64,000 bases of DNA from positions 58,963-122,962 of the forward strand of contig JANPYM010000015.1 in the NCBI GenBank assembly GCA_025890175.1. The letters run 5' to 3'. The DNA is from Ciborinia camelliae. Taxonomy: Eukaryota > Ascomycota > Leotiomycetes > Helotiales > Sclerotiniaceae. Shown one piece after another: positions 1 through 13,441 of the stretch (positions are counted from its first letter, which is position 1; each line of letters begins with the position of its first letter). A program made the translations under genes and the position numbers. A model generated the notes under the pieces. The model was not told the DNA's origin. It was given only the letters and a program-made list of their open reading frames with translations, and made no database searches.

Positions 1-3000
1 AAATTAACAATATTTTTTTTTTATATTATAATTTTAATAAAGAAATATAAAATATATTATATATTTTATAAATAAAAGATAATTTTAATTTATATAACTA
101 TTCACTTAAAATAATATTAATAATTATAAATAGTTTTATAAATTGTTTTAAAAATTTTTTTTTAAATCTTAATTATTTGATATTTTTTGTATTAAATATT
201 ATCAAATTATTAATATTAAATTATTGATATTTTGTTAAAATATCCCCTTGGATTTTTTTTGTAATTGTTTTTTATTAAAATTTTTTAAGCTTTTTTTATT
301 TTTTTATTAAAATTTCGATTTTTTTACAAATCATTAATGTTTTTCTTTTTGTATTAATATTTTTATTGATATAATTAAATATAAATTGAAAATTATATAT
401 TATTTTAAATAAAGTTTTTTCTATTATATTATATCAATTAGCATTATATATAAATTTTATTAAAAATAATAGTAATATTTAATTATTTTATTTTCAATTC
501 GAATAGTATATAATATAATATATAAAATTTTGATTTTATTATTTAATTTGTTTGTTAATTTAAAAATAAAATGTTATTAATAGTTTTCGGTAAATGCGAA
601 AATAAAATATTAAATTTTTTTAAAAATGATTTATAAATTGTGGCTTTTTATTTAAAATGATATTTTTTAATGTGTTGAAATTTTTAAATATATACATAAA
701 TAATATTTTTATTAATTTAAATAAATTAATAGTTTTTATAATAAATATATATTTTATTAATTTTATAAATTTATTAATTATTATAAAAATTATATTATAA
801 ATATATTTTCCAATTTTTGAAGGGGATAAATTTATAATAAAATTTATAATTATTTTTTTTCAAAATTTTATAAAAAAAAAAAATATTTTTAATTTGTTAT
901 ATAATTAATAATATTTTATTATTAAATATTAATATATTATATAAGTTTTAATATATTTTTTAATATCTCTTTTTATGTTTTATTAAAAATATTTTTTTTT
1001 TAATATTTTTAATGTTTTTTTTATATTTTAATATTCTTTTATTAAATTATTATAATAAACTTTTAAGATCTTTATTTTTATGGTAAAGTTTGGCGGTACA
1101 AAAATAATTTTATTATAAATAATTATTTTTTTAATATTTATTTATTATAATAAAACGTTTTTAACGGATTTTTATTTTTATTTAATATATTTTTTATTTT
1201 TTATAAATTTGTTATATTTTTATAATTATAATAAAATGTTTTTTATGGGTTTTGATATAATATTTAATATTGTTTCATTTTCGATTATAATATTAATTAT
1301 TCAATAAAATATTAATTATTTATAATTAATCTTTATTAATAATTTTTTTGAATTGTAAAAGGGTAAGCAATTTTTTTTTTTTTAAAAAAAGTTTATAATA
1401 TTTTATAAAAATAATTGTTTTATATTTAAACGATAATATATTTTAATTAAAATTATTATATTTTTTAATTTATTTTTTAATATTAAAAATATTTTGTTAT
1501 TATTTTTCAAATTATTAAAATAATTTGATTGTTTTAATGATTTATTTATTAAATTTAATTTTTTAGTTTTATATTTAATTTTAAAATTGTATATAATAAA
1601 TATTTTGGTTTATTTGATTTATTTATTATTTAATTTTTTTTTAATTATAAAATATTAAAAATTATTGTAATTTATTTTTATAATAATAATATAACAATTG
1701 TTTACAATATAGTATTACCATTTATAAAATGTAATATATATTGTCAATAATTTTTAATTATAAATTATATAATGTTATTTTGTAGAATTCAATTTTTTAA
1801 AATAAAATATTATAAAATATTATTACAATAATTTTTTTAAATTAAATTTTCTTTTAAATAACTAAAAAAGTATATATTCTAAAACAAATCCCAACACATC
1901 TATTTCGATTATTATTTTGAAATTTAATTGAAAATATTGCAATATTGGTGTAATAGTAAATGTTGTTTTTAATATTTCGAAAAATATTTATACCTTTATA
2001 TTTTATATAAAAATATTTATAATTTTTTCTTTTTTGATTTTTTTAAATAATATTATTATTTTATTAATTATTTTTAAATATTTTTTAATAAATCATTAAT
2101 AAAAGTTTGTAAAGCTTAAAAAGATTTAAATTTTTTTTAGGATATTAGGGATAGATTATTTGGTAATAATTTTAATTTTATTAAATTTTATAATAATACC
2201 ATTATCCAATATTATAAATTCTAAAAATTTGATTTTTTTATTATTAAATATATATTTTTTAAATTTTATATAAAGTTTATAAACAATCAGTTTTTCAAAT
2301 ATTTAACAAATATTATTAATATACTATTAAATATTTATTAAGTAAATTAATATATTATCAAAGTATATTATATATATAATATTTATTAATTTTGTAAAAG
2401 TTTGATTAATATAAATTTAAAAAATAATAAAAATATTTATAAAATCGAATAATATAATTAAATATTTAAATTATTTATAATAAATATAGAATATCATTTT
2501 TTATTTATCTTTCATCTAAATTCAAATTCAATAATATATATCTTTTAGATTTAATTTAATAAAAATAATATTTTTTTATAATTGATTAAAAAATTTATTA
2601 ATTAAAAATAAAAATATTCGATTTTTTTTAATTATCTAGTTTAACTTTTTATAATTAATATATAATCAATAACCCCCATTTTTTTTTTAAAATAAATATA
2701 ATTGGGGTTTTAATAAAATTTATTAAATAATAAATTTATTTTTTTAATTAATATTTTTTTAAATATTTTTTTAAAATTAATAATTTTTTTTTAAAAAAAT
2801 ATATATTAAACCTTATAAAAAAATAATATTTAATTTTAATTTAATTTAATATTTTATTAAATAATAATTAAATAATAGTTCGTTTTTTTTTTAAAAAAAC
2901 CTATTTTAAATTTTTATATTTATTTAAAATATTAAAAATTTTTAAAATAAAGATTTTATATTTCGTTTATATCTTTTTGGAATTAAATATTTAGTTTAAT

Positions 3001-4790
3001 TATAAAATCAAAATTAATATTTTCTTATTTATTTTTTGATAAATTTTTTATATCAAAATAATTTTAATAAATTTTAGATTAGATTAAAAACGAAATTTTG
3101 TTAATCGTTAATCGATTTTAAGATTTATTGTTTTTAATTATAAAAAATCCAAAATTATATTTATATAAAAAAAATTTAAAACAATCAAAATAAATTAATA
3201 AATATATATTTTTTTATTTTTTAATATATTTATTGTTTTTATAATAAATTAATAATTTTTATAAATGAGAATATAAATCCCTAATATAGATATTAAAAGT
3301 ATATCTTTTTTTAATATAAATTTTTAATTTTATTTAATATATTTATTTTATTAAATTATATTAATTTAAATATTCAAATTGATAAAGTAACAAAATATTA
3401 TTAATTAATATTTTAATTTAAATATAATAATAATAATAATAATAATATATTTTTTTTTATTTAAATTTAAAATTACAAAAATGTTTAAAATAATTATTAG
3501 ATTTTGTTATTTCTTTATTAATATATTTTGCTATTTTTTTGTTAAAAAAGTTTAATATTTTTTTGTTAATATAAATCCGTTTTTTTTTTAAAATAATTTT
3601 TTTTGAAATGTTTTTTTTGATAATATTAATATTTAAGCGAATTTTTATAGATGATAATGTAATAGTTTATTTATTAATATTAATAATATTTTATTAATTT
3701 TCTTTAATATTTTTAATATTAAATTTTTTTTATTAATTAATTTTTCTATATAGTTTTTTAATTTAATTTTATCTTAATTTTAATAAATTTTGTTAATACA
3801 ATATCCTTATTATTTTTTTATAATTCATAAAAAAATTAAACAAAATTTAAATAATACAATAAAGTATTATATATTTTTTTGGGGTAATAATTTATAATAT
3901 TAATAAAATAATATATTTAATTAATGTTTTTTAATTTATATATTTATTTTATAAATTTTTTTTAAGTTTTAAATTATTAAAAAGATTTAAATATTTTTTT
4001 ATTTATATTAAAATAAAAATTAACAAATAATTATTTATAATATATATTATCCGTTTTATATTTTATATTTTCTTTCAAATTATCCAAATAAAAAATAAAA
4101 TCATTTATATTTTATTCCGAATACTATTTGATTTTTAATATTCAAATAATTGTTATATATTATTAATTTTTTTTATTCAAAATTATATTATATATATATT
4201 TTTTAAATTCCGTTTATATAATATTATTTAATTGAATTATATTAATAAATCAATATTATATTATTAAAAAATATTTTTCAAAATATTATATTGTATAATT
4301 TATTTTCTAAATATCAATAAAAAAATAATATTTACTATTATTCCGAAATATTATTTTAATTTAAAAAAAAAAGTTTTTTATTTAAGAAATATTTGTTTCC
4401 TTATATTAAAATAATTTTTAAAACTTTGAAAGTTTAATATTTAATCCAAAACAAACAAACAATATATTACTAAAAATTATTGGTATCCCAACAATTTTTT
4501 ATATTCAAATAAATTAAATTATAATTTTGTTTATAACTTTTATATTATTTTTTATATTTTATATTTATTGTTTTAAAATATTATAAAAGTTTTTTTTTAA
4601 AAATTTTTCAAACCCTAAAAAAAAATTTGTATTTTATTAATGTACATAAAATCTATTGATAATATTGTTTTGTATATTGTTAGTTTCAATATTTTACTAA
4701 ACGAATATAAAAATGTTTTTTGTTTTTAATATTATTTTAAATATTATTAATTTAATTAATGAATTACTTTTTAAATAAAATAAAAAAAAT
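1..4790. other. AT-rich RIP-like block, no gene
   Basis: The stretch is almost entirely A and T with homopolymer runs and stop codons in every frame, and it contains no credible coding frame. This composition, sharply different from the region after 20.9 kb, is what repeat-induced point mutation leaves of old transposons in Pezizomycotina. I could not identify which elements it derives from. Confidence 0.8.
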
Positions 4791-5139
4791 TATTAAAATA
4801 AAAAATATAAAAAATTAATTAAATTAATAATAATTTTAAGATTTTTTATTACTTTTTAAATAAAATTTTTATTATTTTTTAAATAATTAATAATATATTA
4901 TCAATTATTATTTAAATAATAATGCCTTACTTAATATAAAGTTTTGTAGGTTTTTAAAGCTTTTTTGTTTAATTATATAAATTTATTTTATATATATCAA
5001 TATTTTACAAATTAAATATTATATCGAAGATTCGCTATTGATCGATATCGAATATTAACAATCGTTGATATACTAACTTTAAGTCTAAATTTTATACCCA
5101 GATATTTCTTTTGTTTTTATTACCTTTAGATTTGTAACA
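4791..5139 (+). repeat. Solo LTR, family B (degraded)
   Basis: A 349 bp copy of the repeat found nearly undamaged at 17602-17952. Aligning the two shows almost only C-to-T and G-to-A differences, all in the direction expected of RIP. The intact copy starts TGTTA and ends TAACA; here the start has become TATTA. It is flanked by a perfect 5 bp direct repeat AAAAT (4786-4790 and 5140-5144), so it is a complete solo LTR left by recombination between the two LTRs of a retrotransposon. Confidence 0.8.
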
Positions 5140-5901
5140 AAAATATTATTAATATTATAATAAGTTTTATATTTATTATTACTGATTACTTTATTATTAT
5201 ATATATATATTTATTACCCTAAGATAAACTGATAAATTTAATTAAAATTTAATAAAATAAATCAAAAAATCAATTAAAAATTAATTAAAAATTTTGAAAA
5301 TAAATAAATACTATAAATAATTAATTAACTATAAATCAAAAATTTATATATATATATATAAATATATTAATATTATATATATATAAATGAAATCTTTATT
5401 ATATATATATATACAAAATTCCAAATATATATAAAAAATTAATATTAATATTATATATAATATAAAAATCGATATAATCTATAAACTTATTAAAATCAAT
5501 AATACCTATTAAAATAATTATCAGATTTTAATAACGAATTAGTTTATTAAATATACTTTTTGTATATCATATAATCCTTTTAAAATTCGATTTTTTTGAT
5601 ATATTATTTTTAGTATTAAACAAAATCGAAATACAAATTGAAATTCTAATTGAATAATCGAATTCGGGTTTAAAGTTTAATTCGAAATGTATTTCAAAAT
5701 CGTATTCGATGATAAAGATCATCGTTCTAATTAATCTGATTAAATAAATTTCGATAAAATAATAATATATATAATTCGTTTTTAAAATATTTTTAATAAA
5801 AATAAAATATACAATTGCAATTTAATCGATTTATAATATAAATTCGATAAAATCGATTTATTAAAATCGATTTTTCGAATTTAATATTTATATATTAATA
5901 C
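5140..5901. other. AT-rich RIP-like DNA, no gene
   Basis: Continues the degraded AT-rich block, with a few less degraded stretches (about 5560-5760) and (TA)n runs near 5350 and 5400. No coding frame or terminal repeat was recognised. Confidence 0.6.
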
Positions 5902-6888
5902 CAAACTATATAATCTATAGCAAATTCGAATTCTAAATATATATAAAAAGTATATACTATCGATATAAAATATCTAATTGATTAATATACACTTTTTATT
6001 ATAAATAAATTAAAATATTAAAAAATAATAATAATTATATTATATATTTATATATAATATATAAAATAATATTATTACAGTATAAAATCAAAAATCAAAA
6101 TCGAAATAAAATACTTTACTATATTGCTTTTTCTAATTGAAATTCGAACAAAAAGTCAATCTTTTCTAATATAGCATTTCGAATTCTAAAAGAACCCTAT
6201 ACGATTCGAATAATTATACTACAGTGACCCACAATGGAAAAGAGCCTGAACACAAAAACACACCAAAAATCGTCATTTTTCAACCTTTTCACTTTCAAAT
6301 ATTTATATAATGCTTTAATAAATCAATTTCAAATTTCAAATATATATTCATTTTTATATTAAATTAAATAAAAATAAAACATTTTATTTTTAAAAATTTA
6401 ATTGATCTTGATAATTAAAATTGAAATTGGAAATTTTGAAAATTTCTGAAAATTTGAAAAATCGCTAACAAAAACATCAAAAATCTATATTTTTGAAATT
6501 AATCGATTTCAATCAATTGATTTAAGCTTAAAAAAATCATTAAAAAATTTTTGTTAATTTTTAATTGATTATAATATAAATAATTATAAGTATATAAAAT
6601 TTGAAATAAATCGATCGAATAATCAAATAATTATGTTTAATTGAAAAGGTTGAAAAATAGCTTTTTTTGGTGTGTTTGCACGTTTCGGCTTTTTTCCATT
6701 GTCTAGTACTGTAGACACGTATTCACATAATTCGTATTATCGTACTGTATATTTAATTATACCCTGTATAATTAAATAAATATATAATTTATTAATTAAT
6801 TAATTAATTAATTAATATATTTAATTAAATAAATAAATTATATAATTAATTAAGAGATAGGTATTATATTTTTAATTAAAATACAACA
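5902..6888 (+). repeat. Degraded LTR, family F, interrupted by a MITE
   Basis: From about 6060 to 6888 this matches, in reverse orientation, the family F LTR at 38747-39241, with differences mostly C-to-T and G-to-A. The right end is the expected TACAACA at 6888. The left end is not visible by eye; 5902 is inferred from the 495 bp length of the other copy plus the inserted MITE and its TA duplication. The flanking TSD could therefore not be verified. Confidence 0.6.
6222..6711. mobile_element. 490 bp TA-flanked MITE, pogo/Fot1-like
   Basis: The element begins CAGTGACCCACAATGG and its right end, read in reverse complement, begins CAGTACTAGACAATGG. The terminal inverted repeats can be followed inward for about 70 bp to a shared CAACCTTTT. 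It is flanked by TA on both sides (6220-6221 and 6712-6713). A CAGT-type end with a TA duplication is typical of the pogo/Fot1 branch of Tc1/mariner. The interior is AT-rich with no transposase frame, so it is non-autonomous. The second family F copy shows the uninterrupted target. Confidence 0.85.
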
Positions 6889-8786
6889 ATATATAATATA
6901 AGATTAATAAGAAAACAAAAATAAAAAAACCTAAATTTTTTTTGGTATATATCTAAATTACCTTTATTACCTATTCATTTTATCAAATATTATATAATTT
7001 ATAATATTTTAATTTTAAAAATAATTTTAATTAATAATTTTATAGTTTTATAATATATAATAAATTAATTTATATACTTTACTATATTTCTTTATAACTT
7101 AACAAATATTCGTTTTTTCGTTTTTTTATTTATTTATTTGTTTATTCGTTTATTTATTTATTTATATTTTTCTTTTTTTTTGTTTATACATTATCTCTTA
7201 TTTGTTTATACACCCTATACTTCAATAATATTTTAATAATATCTTTTTATTTTTAATTTATACCCTTTATTTTTGTTTATAATTATATTATTATTAAATA
7301 ATTATTATCTAATAATATTAATTTAATAATAACTTTTTTTTGTTTTTATTTATCTATATATATATTTTTTTTATATTATATTTTAAATTTTATTCCTCCC
7401 CATTTTTAATTTTATTGTTTTTATTTCAATAATATTTTTTAAAAAAAAAGTTTATATTATCAATAAATATATTAACGAATTATTAAAAAAAACTTGTTTT
7501 TTAATTTAACCCCTCCACAATTATTATATATATTATTTTTATAATTTAGATATAAATTTAGGTTTTATTTATATATATACATATAAAAAATGTTTTTATT
7601 ATTATATTAATAAAGATTTGTATTAAAATATATATTTTATTTATTTATTTATTTATTTTTTTGTTTTTAAATTAATTTGTTATTTATAAATCCTTATTGA
7701 ATATTTAAAATCTATATATATTATTATTATAATTATTAATATATATAACAAAATTATTAATAATAATACTGTTAATAATATTATCCTACTAAATAAATAA
7801 AACTTTACTATTTTTATAATAAAATATCAATTCGTTTTTTATAAAAAACTTTTCATTAATTATAATAATTAAATTTATTAAAATATATAAACCGATTTTT
7901 GTTTAATCCCGAAGATTTTTTATATTTTTATAAAACAATCGTATTTGTTATAATTAAAATAAATATAAAATTAAAAAAGAATATTAAAAATAATAAGGTT
8001 ACAAATTGTATTTAATAAATAAAGGCTTTAGAATTGATTATAAACTTTTTTAATATATTTATTAATATATATTATATTAAAATAAATTATATTCTTTATT
8101 TTTTTTTCTTTTTTTTATTTTTTTTTTATTATATTAAGCCTTTATTAATTCTTTATAATACAAATACAATACCCCAAAAAAAAAAGATTAAAAAAACAAA
8201 GATTGTAATTAGGTTTTTTAATAATCTTTAAATCAAAGAATACCTTTGTTTTTTGATTTTCTTTTTAAATTTAAATTTGATTATCCTCTAAATAAAATTT
8301 ATTATTCTAATATTTTTATAAAATTAATTTTTATATTATATATTATAATTTAATTAAATTAAATTTGTATTATATTAATATCCTTGTTTTAATTATTTAT
8401 ATTATTATAATTTATAAACTTTTTATATTTTATATAAAATCTTTTTTTTATATACCTTAACCTTTTTAAATAAATTTTCTTTTGATATATTTAAATAATA
8501 AAATATTAAATAATTAATTATTTAATTTCTTTATTTATATTAATTGTATTACAATTATATTTCAAATTTTTTTTGTTTACTAAAAAATCCTTAAAGATCT
8601 TTTTTTATATATATATTTAATATTATTAAATTAATATTTTTTAAAAATCTATCATAAATCTTTAATTATTTTTTAAATATTTTATAATTTAATCTTAACA
8701 AAATTATTACCCCCCTATATATCATCCACTTTGCCCTCCAATTTTTTATTTATTTCTTTATTTATTGTTTTTTAAAATCTATAATA
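6889..8786. other. AT-rich RIP-like DNA, no gene
   Basis: Degraded AT-rich sequence with TTTA-type low-complexity runs (about 7130-7170 and 7640-7660). The only long open frame, near 8034-8231, encodes almost nothing but Phe, Ile, Tyr, Asn, Leu and Lys and is a by-product of composition. No element was identified. Confidence 0.6.
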
Positions 8787-9171
8787 TGTCAGGGTGTGCG
8801 GATCCACAGGGTGGATCCACACTGGTTCCATAGAGTGGGGCCCTGACAGGGTTCATATAGTAGAACAACTATTCCAGATATCCAATCTGGAATACTCTAC
8901 CAATCATTTTAATCTTCGGATTAATCTGATTTGTTCAGCTGCAACTATAGATGCTCCCCACTCTTGTCGTGTGGGTTCATCTTCGTCTTGATTGGACCGG
9001 TGGTCCAGGGGTCTGAACCGGGGCGTTCAGGCTAAGACGGGGGTGAGTGTCAGGGAGCGGATCCACGGTGTGGGTCCCTGACAGGGTTCATATAGTAGAA
9101 CAACTATTCCAGAACAATCTGGAATACTCCACGCTTTTGTGGCGCAGTGGTAAAGTTGTTCACCCCTGACA
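8787..9171. repeat. Family C repeat, 385 bp, TGTCAGGG ends
   Basis: A GC-normal island inside AT-rich DNA. It starts TGTCAGGG and ends CCCTGACA, and is flanked by TAATA on both sides, which fits an LTR-like insertion but is weak support in AT-rich flanks. Inside, a unit of about 120 bp occurs twice (from 8787 and from 9049), both with the stretch GGGTTCATATAGTAGAACAA. The second unit also occurs truncated and inverted at 20898-21014. The units are rich in perfect stems: TGTCAGGG/CCCTGACA, GAACAACT/AGTTGTTC and ATTCCAG/CTGGAAT. It is either a solo LTR or a foldback element. Confidence 0.65.
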
Positions 9172-11225
9172 TAATAATATCCCACTAATATATTACATCT
9201 CCTTTTCTAATATACTTTACCTCTTTAATATCGTTATAAATTAATTATATATTTATTTAATTTAATATTTATTTTATTTTAAATACATTTAATATTTTTT
9301 TTAATTTAATTAATCTTTCTTTCTTTTTTCTATTATTTACTATTTTATTATATACCTTACAAATTTTTATATTATATCCCTATATCTATAATCTATATTA
9401 TATTATTTTTTAAAATTTATCCAAATATAAATAAAATAATTTATAATATATTTTAATATAAAAAATAAATATAAATATAATTTTATAAATCGTTAAAACT
9501 ACTCAAAAACAATTATTTTATATTATCTATAATATTTAAATAATTTTGTTTTTTATATTTTAAAGATTTTTAAAATAATATTATATAATCAATATATATA
9601 TAATAATAAATAATATTATCGCCTTATATATTTATTAACCTTATCAAAAATTTATTTTTTAAATAAAAAATATAATATATATTAATATTAATATTTATTT
9701 TATTATTTTTTAATATATCTTTTTAAATATTTATTTTATTTAAATTTAAAATTTATTTTTAAATTTAGGATTTATATAAAAAATAAAAAATATATAATAA
9801 TGTTATTAAATATTATTGTTTGTTTTATATTATATATTTTTTAATAATAGATTAAATATAAAAATTAATATTTTTTGGGGATAAATTATATTTTATATTA
9901 AGCTATTTATTTTAAATATAATTTATAAATTTTTTTTAATATTTTATAATTTTTTTTAATTAATTAATTTTAAATTATAATATTAATATTATTTATAAAC
10001 TTTATTATATTTATTATTTATTTTATTAATATATATATTTTAATTAATTTGTTATTATAAAACAAAAATAATATTAAATTAATTAATAATTTTTGTAATA
10101 TTTTATTAAATATTAATTATTATAAATTTATATAATTATTAATTATAATATTGTTTATTTTATTATTTAAATTTTTTTTTATAAATTTTATTATTTATAT
10201 AAAAATACTTTTTATATATAAAATATATATTAATTTAAAATATAATATATTATTAAATATTTTTAATATATTTAAATTAAATATATTTACTATATATTTC
10301 GAAAATTAATTTTAAATTATATAGATTTGTTTAATTAAAAATTTCAATATTTTTCAAATATTATAACGGGGTTATACTTTTATTTAATAGTTTAAAAATA
10401 TATTTTCTTTTTTTATTATTTTTGATAATTTTATTATTATTATTTTTTCAAAAAACTTTTCAAAAATATTTAAAAAGGTTATTAGCTTATATTTTTAAAT
10501 TTGATCTTTATTTTTATTAAATTTTAATAATATTATAATTTTTATTTTTTTGAAATCTTTTAGATAATACTTTATTATTATATATATATTAAATAAATAT
10601 AAATAATATTTTTTTATTATATTTAAGATTTTGTTAAACATAAAATTAATTATTTTGAAAAGTTTTAAGGTTTTATATTTTTTAAATTTTTTTATAATTA
10701 TATAGATATTTATAATATCAAAAATCCATTTATTTTTTAGAAATATAAAATATATATTTTTATCTTATTTATATTTATTAATATCCATAAGATTTATTAA
10801 AAAAGATAAAGCTAAAAAATAATTTTTTAATATTTTTGTTTTTCGTTTTTTATTTGTAATTGTTTTATTTTTTATTTGTAAATCCAAAAATTATAAATAT
10901 ATTTTAAATAAATAATTTTTGTTTTTTATTTATTTTTTTAAATTTTATATCCCATTTTTTTTTTACCATAATTAAAATATATAATTAGAAATATTTAATT
11001 ATTTTGTATTTTATAATTTTTTTTTTTAATTTATATATTTTATTATATTTATATTAAATATTTTAAATATTCGTTTTAATAAATTTTTATTATAAAAATT
11101 TCGTTTTTTTTATAAAAATATTATATTAAAATATTTAATATAATTTGAAATATATAAAATAATTTGATTTTTATATATTATCTATATAAATCTTTCAAAA
11201 ATAATATTAAATATTATTAATAAAT
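9172..11225. other. AT-rich RIP-like DNA, no gene
   Basis: Degraded AT-rich sequence up to the left LTR of the Gypsy element. No coding frame, terminal repeat or GC-rich island is visible. Confidence 0.6.
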
Positions 11226-11413
11226 TGTCACGCCAAGGCCCCTGCCTAGTATAACAGTCACGTGATTGATCATGTGACCACCATGGTCATATGATCAATG
11301 TCTATATTAGATAGTGTTCTTTCCAAAAGGATTCTTTTCTTTTTAGTATAATTTTTTTATTAGATTATATATTTATAATTTCATCTTTATGATTTTATAT
11401 AATATATATAATA
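11226..11413 (+). repeat. 5' LTR of Gypsy element (family A)
   Basis: 188 bp, starting TGTCACGCCAAGG. The 5' part is almost intact while the 3' part is RIP-mutated: the consensus end GACGCGTATGACA reads AATATATATAATA, every change being C-to-T or G-to-A. It carries the family A 14 bp hairpin, TTGATCATGTGACC and its complement, with one RIP change in the right arm. Confidence 0.85.
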
Positions 11414-13399
11414 TAAGAATTATATTTATTTTATTTTATATCTTTATAAAAAATATAAAAAATCTATAAAACAATTTTACATTTTAAAATTTATATTTTT
11501 AAAAATGCTTTTTAATGGTTGTCTAGATATTTATGGATATCTGATTCTTTAATTAAAAAAATATGGATTTGCAATAAATTATAATAATATCGATTTTATA
11601 ATTATATAAAATAATTTAAAAATATTATAATAAGGTTTTTATAATATATCGAAAAACAAAACAGTTTTAGGATATTATAATAAGGCTTTTACGAAATATA
11701 GATTTGCAACAATTTATAACAATAATAGTTTTATAAATCAAAATTTTAATATAAATAAATTGTTTAGATTATTAAATAATAATAAATTTTATATTACAAA
11801 ATATTTATTAAAATATATAATTGTTAATTAAATATTTATTTATATTTATTTTTGAATAAATTATAATAAATTTTATATAATAAAATATTTATTAAAATAT
11901 TAATTATATTTGTATATTATTAATTAAATATTTATTTATATTTATTTCCAAATAGATTATAATAAATTTTGCGTTTATTTTTGAATTGATATAGGGAATT
12001 TGTTTTATTAATAGTAAAATAATTTTTTTATTTATTTTTATTTATAATTATTTTAAAATTAAATTATTTTTTTGAATAATATATTTTCTTAATAAAATAA
12101 TAATTAATTAAGTATATTCTTTTTAATTATTAAAAATCTTTTTTTTAATATAAAATAATTATAATTTATTAATAAAAAATATTATATTATTATTTAAATA
12201 TAGTTTTGATTTTATTATAATTTTTTTATTATTTAATAATATTATTAATAATAATAAAGTTTATATTTGATATAATTCTTTTTTAAGGAAAAATGAATTT
12301 AATATTATTTTTTAATTAAAAAAATTTAAAAAAATCGAGGAATTAAAAAATCTTGATTTAGAGTAATTAGTTTTTGTATTTATTTAAATAAATAATATAT
12401 TTTGCAAATATAATAATATTATAATAATTTATAATAAGTTTATTTTGTTTTATAATAATTAGAAAATATTAATTTTTAAATTAAAAAAAGAATTTAAAAT
12501 TATTAATAATTTTATTAATAATTTTATTATTAATTTTAATAATATTATAAAAAATAAAGTTTTAATTATTTTTAACCAAAATATATAAACTTTTAATTTT
12601 AATATAAAGATTAATAAATTTATTATTATTTAAAAAATATATTAACAAAAAATTATTAATTTTATTATTATTATTCGATAATTTAAGAAAAATACGAAAA
12701 AGGTAATTATTAAAATTATAATTAGTTTTTATTTTTATTAATTAATATAAATTTTTTTTAATTTAATTAAATTTAAAATTAATAAAAATAAATAACAAAT
12801 TTTTTAATATAAATTTTAATAATTTTAAATAATTTAAAAATTAAATATAAATAATTTTTATATACCAATTAATTATATAATATATATATTATTACAAATT
12901 AATAATAAAATTATTATTTATTTTACATTTTAATTTAAAATTAATAATCTAAATCTTTTTATATTAATAAAAAAAATATTTGAAATTTTTATATAAATTT
13001 ATAAAAATAATAATAAAATTAAAACAATTTAAATTAAATATTATAAATTATTTTAAAATAAATAATTATTTATTTAGTTTTAAAAAAATTTTTAACAATT
13101 TTTTGTTAAATTTAAATTTATTAAAAAAATTATAATTAATAATTTTTAATATAAGATTAATAAAAATATAAAATAAATTATAATTTCTTTATATAAATAT
13201 ATAATAATTTAGAATTTAAAATATAAAATTGGTATAATAATTATAAATATTAAGTAATTGAATATAATTAAAAAATATAAATTAAAATATAAAAAAAAGA
13301 TTAAAAAAAAAAAAAGATTTTAATTTTATTATTTAAAATTTAAAAAAGAAAATCAAAACTTTTATATTTAAATAAATAAAATTGTAAGCGAAGGATATT

Positions 13400-13441
13400 T
13401 GTTTTATTTGTAAGAAAATTGATTATTTCGCTAAAAATTGT
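13400..13441 (+). pseudogene. Relic of Gag CCHC zinc knuckle
   Basis: The 42 bp read CFICKKIDYFAKNC in one frame. This is the retroviral-type knuckle CX2CX4HX4C with spacing kept exactly and the histidine replaced by tyrosine, which is what a C-to-T change in CAT or CAC gives. The flanking frame is broken. It lies about 2.2 kb from the 5' LTR, where the end of gag is expected. Confidence 0.7.

Noticed and set aside
2668..2710. Short inverted repeat ACCCCC/GGGGTT in AT-rich DNA.
   Set aside because: Arms are only six to eight bases in low-complexity sequence with no TSD or second copy.
8034..8231. 65-residue frame in AT-rich DNA, and a similar one at 13587-13787.
   Set aside because: They encode almost only residues with AT-rich codons and have no motif; composition artefacts of RIP-like decay.
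8794..8991. 65-residue frame inside the family C island.
   Set aside because: It runs across palindromic repeat units and is not maintained in the other copies.
9136..9171. Possible SINE: A-box motif TGGCGCAGTGG in the family C repeat.
   Set aside because: No B box follows within the repeat, and the motif lies at the end rather than the head of the unit. Kept only as an observation.
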